Shown one piece after another: positions 32,924-44,435 of a DNA stretch of 64,000 nucleotides; within the stretch, counting starts at the first letter, position 1, and each line of letters begins with the position of its first letter. The position numbers and the translations under genes were made by a program. Source of the stretch: Telopea speciosissima (lineage: Eukaryota > Streptophyta > Magnoliopsida > Proteales > Proteaceae); assembly GCF_018873765.1 (NCBI RefSeq), contig NC_057926.1, positions 38,920,946-38,984,945 on the forward strand, in the 5' to 3' direction. The notes under the pieces are model-generated. The model was not told where the DNA came from, did not search any database, and worked only from the letters and a program-made list of their open reading frames with translations.

Positions 32924-33912
32924 TGTTGCATGTGAAAACCTCCGTGACTCGGTTCACCCAAGGATGAGCCTGCAAAAACCAAGTTAGCAAAAGAGAGCCG
33001 GTGTGAATCCGACCAAGGACTCTCTGATACTTAAGTCAGGTCTCCAAAGCAACAACGGTTCAAATTAGTGAAAGTGAGATGAGCATTTGAGCTCTATACC
33101 TGAGTACTTATAGAGCGAGGATAGGGCGGTGGAGAAGAGTCCTTCTATGGGAAGAGTCCTATTTTCAGTAGGAGTCGTCCAAGGTAGAGTCATATTCGGA
33201 AGGGGACCCTTCGCCTGGCAAAAGTCCTTATTGAATGCGATACAATCCTGTCTTTAGATAGAAATCTGATCCGGCTAAGCTGGTGTATCTCACGAATGTC
33301 AGTGTGCTTGATGTGGCTCCATGATCCGCAATATGAGAGCTCAGCTCGGTGTTCCTACCCCATGGCCACATCCGAGTGGTCGGCTAGGCTTATGGTTTTG
33401 GTAGACTCGGCTAGACCGTCAACTATGGCGATACTGGCAGCCGGGCCGATGCTAGAGATGTCAGCCTCGTCTTTGGGGCCTAGTGCCCGCAGCTCGATTG
33501 TGTTGCCGACCATTGAGGATTCGACCTCGTTACTGACCATGGAGGGTTTGGCTTCGCTATCGGCCATGGAGGATTTGTCCACGTTGTCAACCCTTGAGCG
33601 CTAGGCTTGGTGCCTCCGACAGACGGCTGAGATTGGAGTGGTCAGCCAAGTTGACGCCTCTGGCAAGGTCGGCATGGGTTGCTGACCTAGGAGGTCTCGG
33701 CTGGGCCAAGGATAGAGGTCTCAGTAGAGCCGAGGATGGTGGCGTTGACCATGTGATCTATTCCTGGAGGACTTGACCATGTAGTCGTTTCCGGAGTGCT
33801 CGACAACGTACTCGTCCTATCATCTGGTTCTTTCTTGGGCCGTGGTATTTGGCTCAACCTCGAACCAGCCATGTGTCATCCACTGATGGGCTGGTGTTTT
33901 TATGGTTCATCA
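32924..33912 (-). repeat. 5' LTR of Tat-2
   Basis: 989 bp, TGTTGCATG to GGTTCATCA on +, homologous to 21532-22505. An open + frame at 33296-33604 has a near-identical partner at 21924-22208; both are LTR by-products. Confidence 0.88.
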
Positions 33913-33949
33913 GATATTGCTGTAGTAAGAGGTTTTTTTTTTAAAAAAA

Positions 33950-34254
33950 AAAATGAACTCATTCAGACCAATGTGCCCATCTCTATCCGAATCAACCTCC
34001 TACTCCTCCTCTGTCGTAGGATGCCCAAGGCTCCCCATGATCGCACCCAGTTCAAACGAAGAAATCTTTCCATCGCCATTCACATCGAATTTCTTGAAAA
34101 CATTCTCAAGCTCCTCGATTTGGGTCCTTGTCTATGTGAACGAAACCGGCCATGATTCAAAAGGGTTTCCTCGACTTCCATGGCTTGACCTTGCAGGCGA
34201 CTGCGACTTTGTCGATGATTTCTTTCTCCGAGCAAGAAAAGACTTAATTCCCAT
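33950..34254 (-). pseudogene. captured calmodulin-like (EF-hand) gene fragment
   Basis: From the ATG at 34254 (minus) the reading starts 'MGIKSFLARRKKSSTKSQS' and, after an in-frame TAG, 'QIEELENVFKKFDVNGDGK', 'ISSFELGAIMGSLGHPTTEEE', a stop, then 'EVDSDRDGHIGLNEF'. Two EF-hand loops are clear: DVNGDGKISSFE (about 34051-34090) and DSDRDGHIGLNE (33958-33993). Spacing between helix and second loop is short, so a few codons are missing. Calmodulin-like proteins sense Ca2+; this copy is a broken fragment. It lies inside the Mutator-like element next to its right terminus. Confidence 0.75.
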
Positions 34255-34597
34255 GATTTTTTCCTGGTTTTCAAGTCTGAATAACCAAAGAAACTCAACA
34301 GAAACTGAAGGATGCACACACATTTGAGAGCTCTCACTCGATCCAATCCAAAGAAATCATCTAGGGTTTTAATTCGTTTTACAGATTCATTTGAAGTTTT
34401 TTTTTTTTTTGGTAAAAAATAGAGGTGGGGTTGGGTTTTTTCATGTTTTTAGTGTAAAGGGGAGTTTAGTCATTTTCATTCAACTCAGTTAACCCCGTTA
34501 GTTTTTGGGTCAAAATTGATATATTGGCCCTTAGTGGGGTCGCATTAATTTCACAGTCCATCAGAGGGGGTGTCGCTGAAAATTTCCCATTTATCAA

Positions 34598-35270
34598 AGT
34601 GCTTCTCCGGTTGCTCAAGACATCTCTTCTCCACTGAGGAACAAAACAAGATCATTTCATTCCACTTTTAGTCAAAGAGTGAAGGATATTCCATTAGTAA
34701 TGCCAACAACGATGGGATCTGTATTTGTTATTCAGATCGATCAAAAGGTGTAGAAATAGCTAGAACTGAATGTTGAAACTATGGAAAAACAACTCGTAAT
34801 GCATTTAACCCCGACACTGAATGAGCCCCTTAATTATGCTCTAATCTAGGCCCCAATTAGGATACCTATTTAACATTTTTAATGAAGCGTTATACTTCAC
34901 TGGAAATAGTGACGAGGAAGAAAACCCTTTCTTTTTTTATAATCAAATAGAAAGGATATTGATAAGTCTCTTTATCACATTTTTAGAATCAATATTCTAT
35001 CAATCATTTATTGTCATTCTTGGTCTAAAACCTGCTTTCTCTTGAGAAACCATACAAAGGAACCTCTCCTTTCTCTACTAGATTCTGGCTCGATAACTAG
35101 CACCCTCATAGAGTTCTTCTCCTCTCAGTGAGAGATAGAGCTATCTACAATTCTTGCTAGAGTAGGCTTGACTTGGTTTCAGATATTGTCTAGCTGGATA
35201 TTTGGCCCCCCCTCCCAAGAATGCTTCCTCATTGGGCCTCTTCAATTCTAAGTCGGTTTGGGACCTCATC
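34598..35270. other. intergenic DNA right of the Mutator-like element
   Basis: A/T-rich; I see no gene, RNA or repeat here. Confidence 0.4.
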
Positions 35271-35274
35271 AGGA

Positions 35275-35710
35275 CTCGAGGTAACATTAAGTTCTAGTGG
35301 AATTTGGTTTGTTTCAAGAGCCACATCCAACGTCACAGCTTCACTGTTTGGTGGGCTTTCACTGGTTGTCTCTCGACTCAATGTTTCTAATTGGACATCA
35401 GATTCTCGTCACCCCAATCCTGCCTTTGCTGGAATGCTTTGAAAGATGTTGATCATCTATTTTTCGGCTGTCCCTTCTCTTCTACAGTTTGGATTGGTTT
35501 GCTGACCATGTGTTGGCCTAGGAGGAGAAAAATTCTGCCCTTTCAAAGAGAATGGTTCGGGGTAGACATGTTCTTTGTGGGTAAATCTTGTTGTGATTTG
35601 GTGCATGTGGACCATCTTTTCTTTTCTTGTCATTTTTCTAGATTTGTTTGGAAAAGGGGTCCTAAGTAAGTGTTGGCCTCATGAAAAAAAAATTCTTTCC
35701 TTCCAAAGAG
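35275..35710 (+). pseudogene. LINE fragment (zf-RVT region) with internal tandem duplication
   Basis: Broken frames read 'HHIQRHSFTVWWAFTGCLST', 'CWNALKDVDHLFFGCPFSSTVW', then a second copy 'HVDHLFFSCHFSRFVWK'. The H-x-F-F-x-C pattern belongs to the zinc-binding region at the C-terminus of plant L1-type reverse transcriptases. About 35441-35553 and 35595-35710 are diverged direct copies. Confidence 0.6.
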
Positions 35711-35919
35711 AATGAAAATGGATTTTAAAAATCTTTAGTGGTTAGTGTAAGGAATGCAGGGCGTGGAGATGGATCTGCGCCTCCCTTTGGTTCCCGTTTA
35801 TGGGTCTGTTGAGGATAGAGGTGAATTGGTTGGTATTATTTAGAGTCGCTACCTATAGCAAGGTGTAAGACCTGCAAATATCTCTCTCTCTTGGGAAAGA
35901 GAAATATACGTTTCTGATG

Positions 35920-36800
35920 GATAAGCCAGAAGTCTTCTCTGGATTTCTGAGTAAATTCAAAATTACAAACTGGAAAGGGGTGAGACGCCCAGCAATCGCC
36001 CAATTGAGCGATCTCTTGCCCTTTTTCTTAATATAAAAAACTTTATGCTATTCCTACCACAGCCCCTACCTCACCCCTGTCCACCCCTATGCATCCGCCA
36101 AGCTCTGTTTGTCCTTTTCTTTTTTTGCTTATGGCTATGCAGTTTTTGCAGGTTCTGGCATTAGTGGTGTCTTGGATTTGGCCGGGATCAAAACCCTTCC
36201 CCTTTTCGATTGGACGGTCACCATTGCCGGCGATGGTGAAGCTACTTGGAATGTGTGCCCTAAAATCGATGCAACAACTATCAAGAACTTTTTCATTGGG
36301 CCACGTGCATATTGTGATTTTCTCTGTCTCCACTTTTCCTGTCTCCCAGGGTTGTGTCTTGCATGCTGCATAAAAAATGATGTCTTTTTTTGTTTATTGC
36401 TGATGTATTCCTTTTTTATGGCACGTTCGTGCATGCGCTTCATTATGTAAGTTGTGTCTACAGTGAGTTTCCTTAGGATGTGGTTGTTACCCATTCCCTC
36501 CCTCGACCGGTCCCACTTATGATATGTATGTCAGAACCATATGTCTCTCACTAGTTTCTGAACCTTGTCAGTTTTGAAACCTTGTATATCACATGTCAAC
36601 TATCTGTCTTATGTTTCTTGTTTTCTTTTTTTTGACGTTGGTCGCGCATGAATGAATAACCCTACTTCGTACAAAAAAAAAACACTTTATGCTACGACCG
36701 GCCTTTAACTTTTAGGATGTGAATGATGCATTCTTAGCTGTAATCCACGATTGTCCTCATGCAATGGGTTCCACAGCTTCACCAAATGCATTGAATGGCA
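35920..36800. repeat. segment duplicated at 63736-63955, interrupted here by a retroposed insert
   Basis: 35926-36050 (AGTCTTCTCTGGATTT..., AACTGGAAAGGGGTGAGAC..., ACTTTATGCTA) and 36684-36800 (ACTTTATGCTA, CGGCCTTTAACTTT, AATCCACGATTGTCCTCATG, AATGCATTGAATG) are contiguous in the copy at 63736-63955. Confidence 0.85.
36051..36683 (+). mobile_element. retroposed insert with poly(A) tail and 11-bp target duplication
   Basis: Flanked by ACTTTATGCTA at 36040-36050 and 36684-36694, and ending in an A-rich tail (about 36671-36682). The homologous site at 63842-63852 has one ACTTTATGCTA and no insert. These are hallmarks of LINE-mediated retroposition. The body holds a short open frame (36109-36450, hydrophobic) that I do not recognise. 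It could be a processed fragment of a cellular transcript or a SINE-like sequence. Confidence 0.7.
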
Positions 36801-38916
36801 TAAGCTATGCTTTTGTACTGTTTGCAATCTTCTCAAACCAAGATCCTAAAGCGATTTTGACCCCGTGAAATAAAAAATTTAGATATATGTCCCCATAACT
36901 TTTGCAGGCCCATGTGAACAATGTGTGGCCAGTACATGCTGGTTTCTCACTAATCAATAATGCATCACGCTAAGAAATTCTCAATTATTTCTTCTTTAAG
37001 ACTTGATTTGGTTTGTTTTACATTGGGATGATTTTTATTTAAAAGTTATTTGGTTTGATTTTTGCATTTTATTTCAGTGAAATAGATATTAGATGGAATA
37101 GACATTCTCAAATAGTTCAGGAGTTGTTTTAATTTTGAAATTGAAATTAATTTCACTCTTGCGCTTTGATGTGCACAAGATTAATTTGATGTGAAACAAT
37201 AATTTCATGTTAAAAAATAAAACACCTCATTTCTTCTCTTGATGGTCTCACCACAACCATACTCCCACCACCATCGGTGTCACTGCCACGATCACCATTG
37301 CCTCTACCGCCAACAGCTTCCGACCTCTACCTCTGCCTCACCCTTGCCACCACTACCACCACCACCACTTTCTCCCGAAGAAATATATATAGAGAACCTA
37401 GCTATTCTCAGAAATTGAACTACCAAATGAATTCCCTATTCTTAAAATATTCCAGATCATGGTTTGAGGTATTAGTATCATATCGTCCGATATGGGTGAT
37501 ACGTAACGATTTTACTAGTGGGCGATCTATCTCGATATTGTGATGATAACGTATTGGTGACACGGTAAGGACAAAGAGTAAAACAGTCAAAAATTCTGTT
37601 TTTGTTAAATGAAATCAGTAACAAATTTGTGTGATGTAGCTGATCCATGTGGATACCGTATTAGTATCATATCGGTTTTACAAGTAGTCGATACCCAATC
37701 AGACACTGACACTGTGCACTAAAACCATCACTTGATTAAAATTATTATTTTTGGATTATTTCATAAAATCAAAGGGAAATATCATCCCCCTCCCCTCTAA
37801 GTTTCCTTAATATCAAACCAATACCCGTTTACCAAAACAAAAAACCCAATACCCAAGTTTTGAAAATGGATAATGCCTTCTCCTATTTTTTAAAGATTAT
37901 ATCAACCGTATCGTAACTGTTAAAAAATGCCATTAAGTGATGACATGGCATGTCCAATTTTTCTAAAACCCTAGATTACCCTTAATCTAATTTAATTCCA
38001 TTTTTACCCTCATCAATCCTAAAACCCTTTTACCCTTCATCGTTTTTCACCCCAAATCAAAACCCTTTTTTAGTTTCTGTATCTTCTTCTTCTTCTTCTT
38101 CCTCACACCTGCAACATCAAAACGAGGAACACCACCGCCCCGATCCATATAACCGATACCCGATCCGATATTGTGCGCTAAAACCATCTTTCAGATTGCA
38201 ATTTCAATTTCTAGATTAAATTTTTTTTTTTCCTGGACAATTTCATAAAATCAATTGAAAATTGAAATAGACATTTTACAAATCTGGCGTACTTTAATTT
38301 ATACTATAACATCAACTTTATTGGTGGATGGTTTCAAAAATCAATTTTTCTTGGTCAGTGGCTTTATTGCTGTAACATCAATTTTCTTGGCGGCATCTTC
38401 TGCGAACGAGACTGGAAAATTCCCTTTTGGATTCACATAAATCAATCAAACAATTGGTTGCGAATCTTGTGACTCTTTTCCACTTGCCGTAAGGTAAGTA
38501 TGAATATGAAAATACATAAATAATCACAATGGTTTGGGTTGTCAAGTCTTATTTTTTTTAATGGCATATATTCGTAGTGAAATTTAATTCGCCCCAAAAA
38601 AAACTTGTCGTGAGATGACAAATTAGCCCCCAATGTATTAAAGGTAACGGACATCTGACATTGGACAAAAATGAGACGTTGCAAATTCCATTGTACCACC
38701 TTGGTTACAAACAGTTTTTCCCTTATCTTAATGGGCCAAGTCTTTTGTCAAATCAAGAGGTGTGGAGAAGAAATTTCTTGGAACAGAGGTTGTGGCCCTT
38801 CTCATTCAGACCAAATGGATTTGTGTTTACAACAGAGTGTGAGGGAAAAGAAATCTACTTAGCAATCAAAACAAACTCATCTTTGTGTTTTGTTCGGTTT
38901 CTTGCAGGGAGAAGGT
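36801..38916. other. intergenic DNA upstream of the NBS-LRR pseudogene
   Basis: A/T-rich, with repeat-like blocks of unclear class. At 37450-37740 ATATCGT/ATATCGG motifs recur. At about 37780 GGGAAATATCATCCCCC resembles a Mutator-type terminus without a visible partner. A CTT-repeat lies near 38080-38100. Near the gene, a possible 3' splice site (CTTGCAG, 38901-38907) suggests a 5' UTR intron. No other gene seen. Confidence 0.45.
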
Positions 38917-41182
38917 ATGGAAAGAAGTAGCGAAGACATAATTGTATCCATTCATGTAGCAGTCTTGCTTGACAAATTATCCTCAGAAGCATTAAGAGAT
39001 TTTGGATCGGTATGGTGTGGGCAAAGTGAGCTACGTGCACTCTCAGATGTTCTTGAGAAAATTCAAAAATTGCTCAAGTTTGCAGAGAAAGCTCAAGCAA
39101 GGAATATCTTGATGAAAGACTGCCTTAGGAATCTCAGAGAAGTTGCTTACCGAGCTGAGGACATATTGGATGAGTTCATCTATGAAGCTTGTAAGTTAAA
39201 AGATGAAAGATATGGAGGTGGAGGAGAGGTACGTTTCTTGCACTTCCTCTCTAACTTAAATGCAGATGGGTTTTTACGTAAGCAAGAAATCGTGCCTCTT
39301 ATAAATGATGAACTCATAAAGAAACTAGAGGAGATTGAGAAGAAACTTGAAGACCTCTATCTTAAAGAGTCATCAGGAAATCAGAAATCACATGGTGGTG
39401 GTGTACTTGATGAAATATTAGACACAAGGCCAAAGAGTGGTTCCCTAGTTGATGAACCTCTTACTTTGGGGAGGAAGGAAGATGCAGAAGCAATAAAAAA
39501 TAAGTTGTTGTCCTCAAATCCAAATGAAAACCAAAAACAGGTTTCTGTTATTGCCATTGTTGGATTGGGGGGGTGTAGGCAAGACAACTCTAACCCAGCT
39601 TGTCTATAATGATCCTGATGTAGAGAAACATTTTGAAAGAAGAGCTTGGGTTTGTGTGTCTACTGATTTTAATGCTGTGACATTGACCTCTGCAATTCTA
39701 GAGTCCTTGACTGGGGAAAATCTTAACTTGAGCAACCTACAACCACTTCAACAACATAAGTTGAGAGATAAATTAAGGGGGAAGCGATTTTTAATCATTT
39801 TAGATGATGTTTGGACTGAAAAGGAAAGCGATTGGAAATCTCTGAGAGTTGCATTCTGGGCAGCAGGGGAAGGAAGTAGAATAATTGTAACAACTCGAAG
39901 TAGAAGAGTTTCATTAATGATGCACCCCATGTATATCCATGATCTACAAATTTTATCTGATGAAGAGTGTTGGTCGATTATGGAAAGGCACATATCTTTA
40001 AATTATGGCTCTATTGCTCCCAGCCTGGAAGAAGTGGGTAGGAAGATTGCGAGGAAGTGTAGAGGATTGCCCTTGGCAGCAAGTACACTTGCAGGACTAT
40101 TAAGCTCTTCTAGTTCAGATTTAAACCTTTGGGAAGAAGTCTTGAATAGTTCCATGTGGAACTTAGAAGAGAGCAAAGATTTGCCAGCTGCACTAAGTCT
40201 AAGCTATTATTTTCTTCCCACATATTTGAAGCAGTGTTTTGCTTATTGCTCTGTTTTTCCTAAAGATTATATAATCAAGAAGAAACGTCTCATCCAACTG
40301 TGGAGCGCACAAGGTTTTATTAGAACCAACACTTCAAGAATGAAAGACAAAGCAGGTGGCCAATATTTTGATTATTTGGTGCATAGGTCTTTCTTTCAGC
40401 ACTACAATATTGAAGATAAGAAGAGATTTGTAATGCATGACCTTGTACATGATTTAGCACAAGCAGTTTCAGGAGAGGTGTATGGTAGATTCGAGTGCCG
40501 GAAATTGACCCGTAGCTCCAAATTAGAGACCCGTTATTCGTCCATGTGCTGTGTAAAATCCATAAACACGGAAAAATATCATCCTGATCACAAGAGGTTA
40601 TCCACATTGATATACCTTCTTTATAATTGTTTTTGGGGGGATTACCATATTGAATCTTTTGGAGGACTGAGATACTTACGTGTCTTAGATTTGTATCATT
40701 CTGAAATTAAGATGCTTCCGGATGATATTGGCCATTTGAAATGCCTACAACATATTAACCTCTCGTATTGTTTCGACATAGAACGACTACCGGAGTCATT
40801 CTGCTATCTTTTCAATCTACAGTCACTGATATTGTATTGTTGTACCCTACTAAGTGAGTTACCTAGAGGCTTGAAATATCTACGCAATCTCCGGCATCGA
40901 GTTACTTTATAGGTGCTTTAACTTACGTTCCATGCCACAAAGTATTGGGAGATTATGTAGTCTCAAAACATTGCCATGCTTTCTAGTCTCGAAGAAAGAT
41001 GATGGTGATGATAATGGTTGTGGGATAAGAGAGCTGAAGGAGCTGAGGCAGCTTGAGGGTGCACTTTCAATCAGGTCACTACAGAATGTGATTGATCCTT
41101 TGGATGCTCGGGAAGCTGATTTGATGAGTAAGCCGAAAATTGATGAGTTAGAATTTACATGGTATGATAGTGGTGATAAAGA

Positions 41183-42894
41183 GTTGGCCAAACAACGGTC
41201 CAGGGATCAAACCATGGTTCTCTAGAGAGACCAAGATATTTATCTTTAGGGTTTTGCATGCCCTGGGTTAGCCCATGGTGTCCCATGGGTGCCCCATTTT
41301 AATTTTAGGGTTTCCCATAGTCGCCCATGGGAACCCTGGTGCATCCCTATTAGGGTTTCTCCTTCCCTTTTGCATTTCATAAAATTAATTATCACAATAG
41401 GGACGGAGAAATTCGTCTCTAGTCCATCACATGGCAAGAGAGATCCATCCTATACTCGAATGCGCAGCGGAAATTAATCGATTCGAAGTTTCTTTCGCAT
41501 CCCATAAATATTAATAATCAATGAACAGAAGGAATTAATAAAGAATCGCTAACCTGGTGAGCCTCAAGTGTTGCTCCTCCAATAGGGTAGTTCTTCCTCC
41601 AATGAGCGCTCCAAGCAAAGCGGATCTCGAACCTCCAATGGTGCTACTAAGGTTCTACACGCCAATCCCGAGATGCCCTCAAACTCCTCGCTGCAGATCT
41701 AGGGTTTCACAAACCCTAACTCTCAAACACAGGTGAGAGAAGCATGAAGAAGAAGAGAGATCACAAGAGGGAGAGGGAGAAACCAAAAACGTAGGAGAGA
41801 GAGTGTCTGCTCCAAAAACGTGGAGAGCTGCTCTTCTGCATATTTTTGGTCCCCTATTTATAATAATAGGGTTTAATTAAATCCTAAATAGATTTAATAA
41901 AACCCTAGTGAGAGTCCGACTCTCTCTCTCTCGATCTGCGATTCTGTTTAAACTCAAAGTGCTACACAGGTGAAGAAGCGAGAATCTAATAGGGAAAGTA
42001 TTAATTAGATTCTTTATTTAATTATTAATGGATAATTACAATTAGCACCAAATCTATTAATTAAATAAAGAGCCAATTAAATTAGCAAATTCTAAATAAC
42101 TCCCTATATGATAACAATTTATCATATACAACCCCCCCACTAATCAACACCATCCTTATGGAATCTAAGGCATGTACACATGTACTGCCAAACCCCAATC
42201 CATAGTACATGTCCATATAAGAGCGTCTGTGCATCCGATTGGGTCCCGCAAAACTCGATAAAACACTTTATTTGAAATAACTATAAATAATGTATCATTT
42301 TATGTAAAATAAATTTTACAAAACCATTTCCAAAACGGTACTGGATCTAGATTCTGATCCGACCATGCACAGACAGTCTCTATCTTGGTGTTCCCCAATC
42401 GGGCAGTGGTGACCGTGTTGGATAACTCCTTCACTCACAAAGTGTTCACGCATTCCCAGAACACCGGCTTTGACTCGCTTGAGTCTCGAGTCATTGATGA
42501 ACCAAAGAATGCAATCACACTTTACAGTGACGGGGTTCCCTCAGTGCAGGTGTCGGTGACACATGTCTATCCCTTCCTACATCCGGCAAGAATACATGAG
42601 GGAATCGACAAAGTAGATTCTTCGCCAATGCACACATCAAACATGTGAGCACTCGCATTCGTACCCTGACATCACATGTCTAGGCATACCCAATGCGACG
42701 ACCATATGATAAGGGTGCCCAGCCCAAACCCTAGTCGTGACTACCATTATAAGTATAACTTACGGACACATAATGCTCAAAAAGTTTATATCGCATGTGA
42801 CAATATTAAACTAAAATGTATAAATGTTCAATACAAAGGTGAACCGGGTTGAGCCAGACCGAACCGGGTTTGATGGACACACACTTGTCCAACA
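41183..42894 (-). repeat. 3' LTR of the copia element
   Basis: Matches 48504-50215 along its length with scattered differences, including one extra copy of a TGGTGTCCCA-containing unit in the other LTR. Ends ACTTGTCCAACA. Confidence 0.92.
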
Positions 42895-42912
42895 ATCTCC
42901 CACTTGTACATC
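42895..42912 (-). other. polypurine tract of the copia element
   Basis: On the minus strand ACAAGTGGGAGAT immediately precedes the 3' LTR TGTTGG, the usual copia arrangement. Confidence 0.7.
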
Positions 42913-44337
42913 AAAACCAATTCCCCATACATTTTAAACCCATGCCCTCCATGTGTTTCTCAAACACACCTGGTGACAAACCCTTTGTCATGGCATCGAC
43001 ACATTTTCGAGTTGTGTCCACTTTGGAGATACTCACGTCACCCTCTTGGATAATCTCTCCGATGAGGTGATACTTCCCGCACGTGCTTGTTCCCCTCTGA
43101 TGAGCCCTAGGCTCCTTAGCTTGTGCAATGGCCCCTCTATTGTCACATAACAGGGGAATGGGGCCCTTGACAAGATCATGAACTACCCCAAAAATGTTAG
43201 GAACTTCCTAACCCAAACACCTTATTAGCCGCATCACATGATGCAAGGTGTTCATAAAAATAGGTATCGGCTGTAGATTTCTATTTTGTACTCCTCTATA
43301 CAATGGCACCTCCACTCATTAGACTCGTAACGACTCACAATACCTACTGTATAGCAAACATCTGACCTCGTACGCAACATAGCGTACATTAGACTTCCTA
43401 CTGCTGAGGCATAGGGAATCTTCTTCATCTCTTCAATGTCCGTCTGAGACTGAGGATATTGAGATCTGGAAAGACTGACTCCATGCCTGAAGGGAACACT
43501 TCCCCTCTTGGAGTTCTCCATACTAAATCTGGCCAGGACTTTGTTTATATAGGTAGCCTGTGACAAGCCTAGCATCCTTTTCTGGCCATCTCTTACGAGT
43601 TCGATCCCAAGGATATGGTCTTTAATCGAAAATGTTGTGGATAACCACTATTTTACTGATGAAAGGAATCCTACATCGTTACCAATCAGCAATATGTCAT
43701 CTATGTATAAAATAAGAAAACATACTGCCCTCCCACTGATCTTCTTGTAAACGCATGGTTCATCCATGTTTTGATCAAAACCAAACGATTTGATTGATTG
43801 ATCAAAACTGATATTCCAGCTCCTAGAAGCCTGCTTCAGCCCATAAATGGACCTCTGCAATTTGCATACCTTTCTTTCTTCCTCCAAGGAAGAGAACCCC
43901 TCTGGCTATTCCATGTAGATTTCCTCTTGAAGGAACCCATTTAGAAATGTAGTCTGCACATCCATCTGCCAGATCTCATAATCAAAGTGTGCTGCGATAG
44001 CCAATAAAATCCTAATGGATTTCATCATCGCTACTGGTGAAAAGGTTTCCTCATAGTCTATACCCTCTTTCTGGGTATAACCCTTTGCCACCAGTCTCGC
44101 TTTGAATCTCTCGACCTTTCCATCTGCGCCCTTCTTCCTCTTGAAGATCCATTTACATCCAATCGGCTTGACGCCAAGTGGTGGATCGACTAGAGTCCAG
44201 ACCTTGTTGGAATGCATCAAATCGATTTCAGAGCGCATTGCTTCCAGCCACCTAGTGGCATCAACATCCTTTAGAGCCTCAGAGTATGTCATCGGATCAT
44301 CATCCGATTCAACCGATACCATGTGGAACTCTTCCAC
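42913..44337 (-). pseudogene. copia reverse transcriptase and RNase H
   Basis: Minus-strand RT blocks: 'WLEAMRSEIDLMHSNKVWTLVDPP', 'KARLVAKGYTQKEGIDYEETFSPVA', 'MDVQTTFLNG', 'SIYGLKQASRSW' and the catalytic 'LYIDDILLIGND'. RNase H region: 'YASAVGSLMYAMLRTRSDVCYTVGIVSR', then decayed sequence to 'MEGMGLKCMGNW' near 42905-42960. The stop after 'EEIYME' is TAG where 'EQPEGF' is expected. Frames change near 43250 and 43600. Confidence 0.88.
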
Positions 44338-44435
44338 TATTTTCTCTTCGGTTAGAAGAGTTAGCCTGGTGGGTGGTCTAATAGTCCTCCCCTTTGCGTT
44401 GAGGTTCCTCGGTGTTGGTATTTCAAGCAGGTATG

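Larger units (their letters stand above)
21532..33912 (-). mobile_element. Ty3/gypsy LTR retrotransposon, Tat lineage, minus orientation (Tat-2)
   Basis: Two LTRs of about 0.98 kb bound the element. Gag, protease, RT, RNase H and integrase read on the minus strand, and an antisense ORF on + lies between integrase and the 3' LTR. The flanking 5-mers are GGTAT (21527-21531) and GATAT (33913-33917), consistent with an aged 5-bp duplication. It is inserted in the Mutator-like element and is itself split by a solo LTR. Stops and frameshifts make it non-autonomous. Confidence 0.9.
20289..34588. mobile_element. Mutator-like element (Pack-MULE type) split by a retrotransposon
   Basis: The termini (GGGAAATTATC... 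and ...GAAAATTTCCC) are inverted and match for about 105 bp (20289-20394 against 34484-34588), including the blocks CACCCCCTCTGAT, ACCCCACTAAG and CCAAAAACTAACGG. A perfect 9-bp duplication ATTTATCAA flanks the element at 20280-20288 and 34589-34597, the size typical of Mutator-like elements. Without the inner retrotransposon (21532-33912) it is about 1.9 kb. It contains no transposase but does contain a calmodulin-like gene fragment, so it is best read as a Pack-MULE. Confidence 0.85.

Noticed and set aside
33296..33604. 102-codon + ORF, paired with a similar ORF at 21924-22208.
   Set aside because: Both lie inside the LTRs of Tat-2, and their similarity is LTR identity rather than a conserved protein.
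36109..36450. 113-codon ORF in the retroposed insert considered as a gene.
   Set aside because: No family recognised, no start context or intron structure; kept only as a descriptive note.
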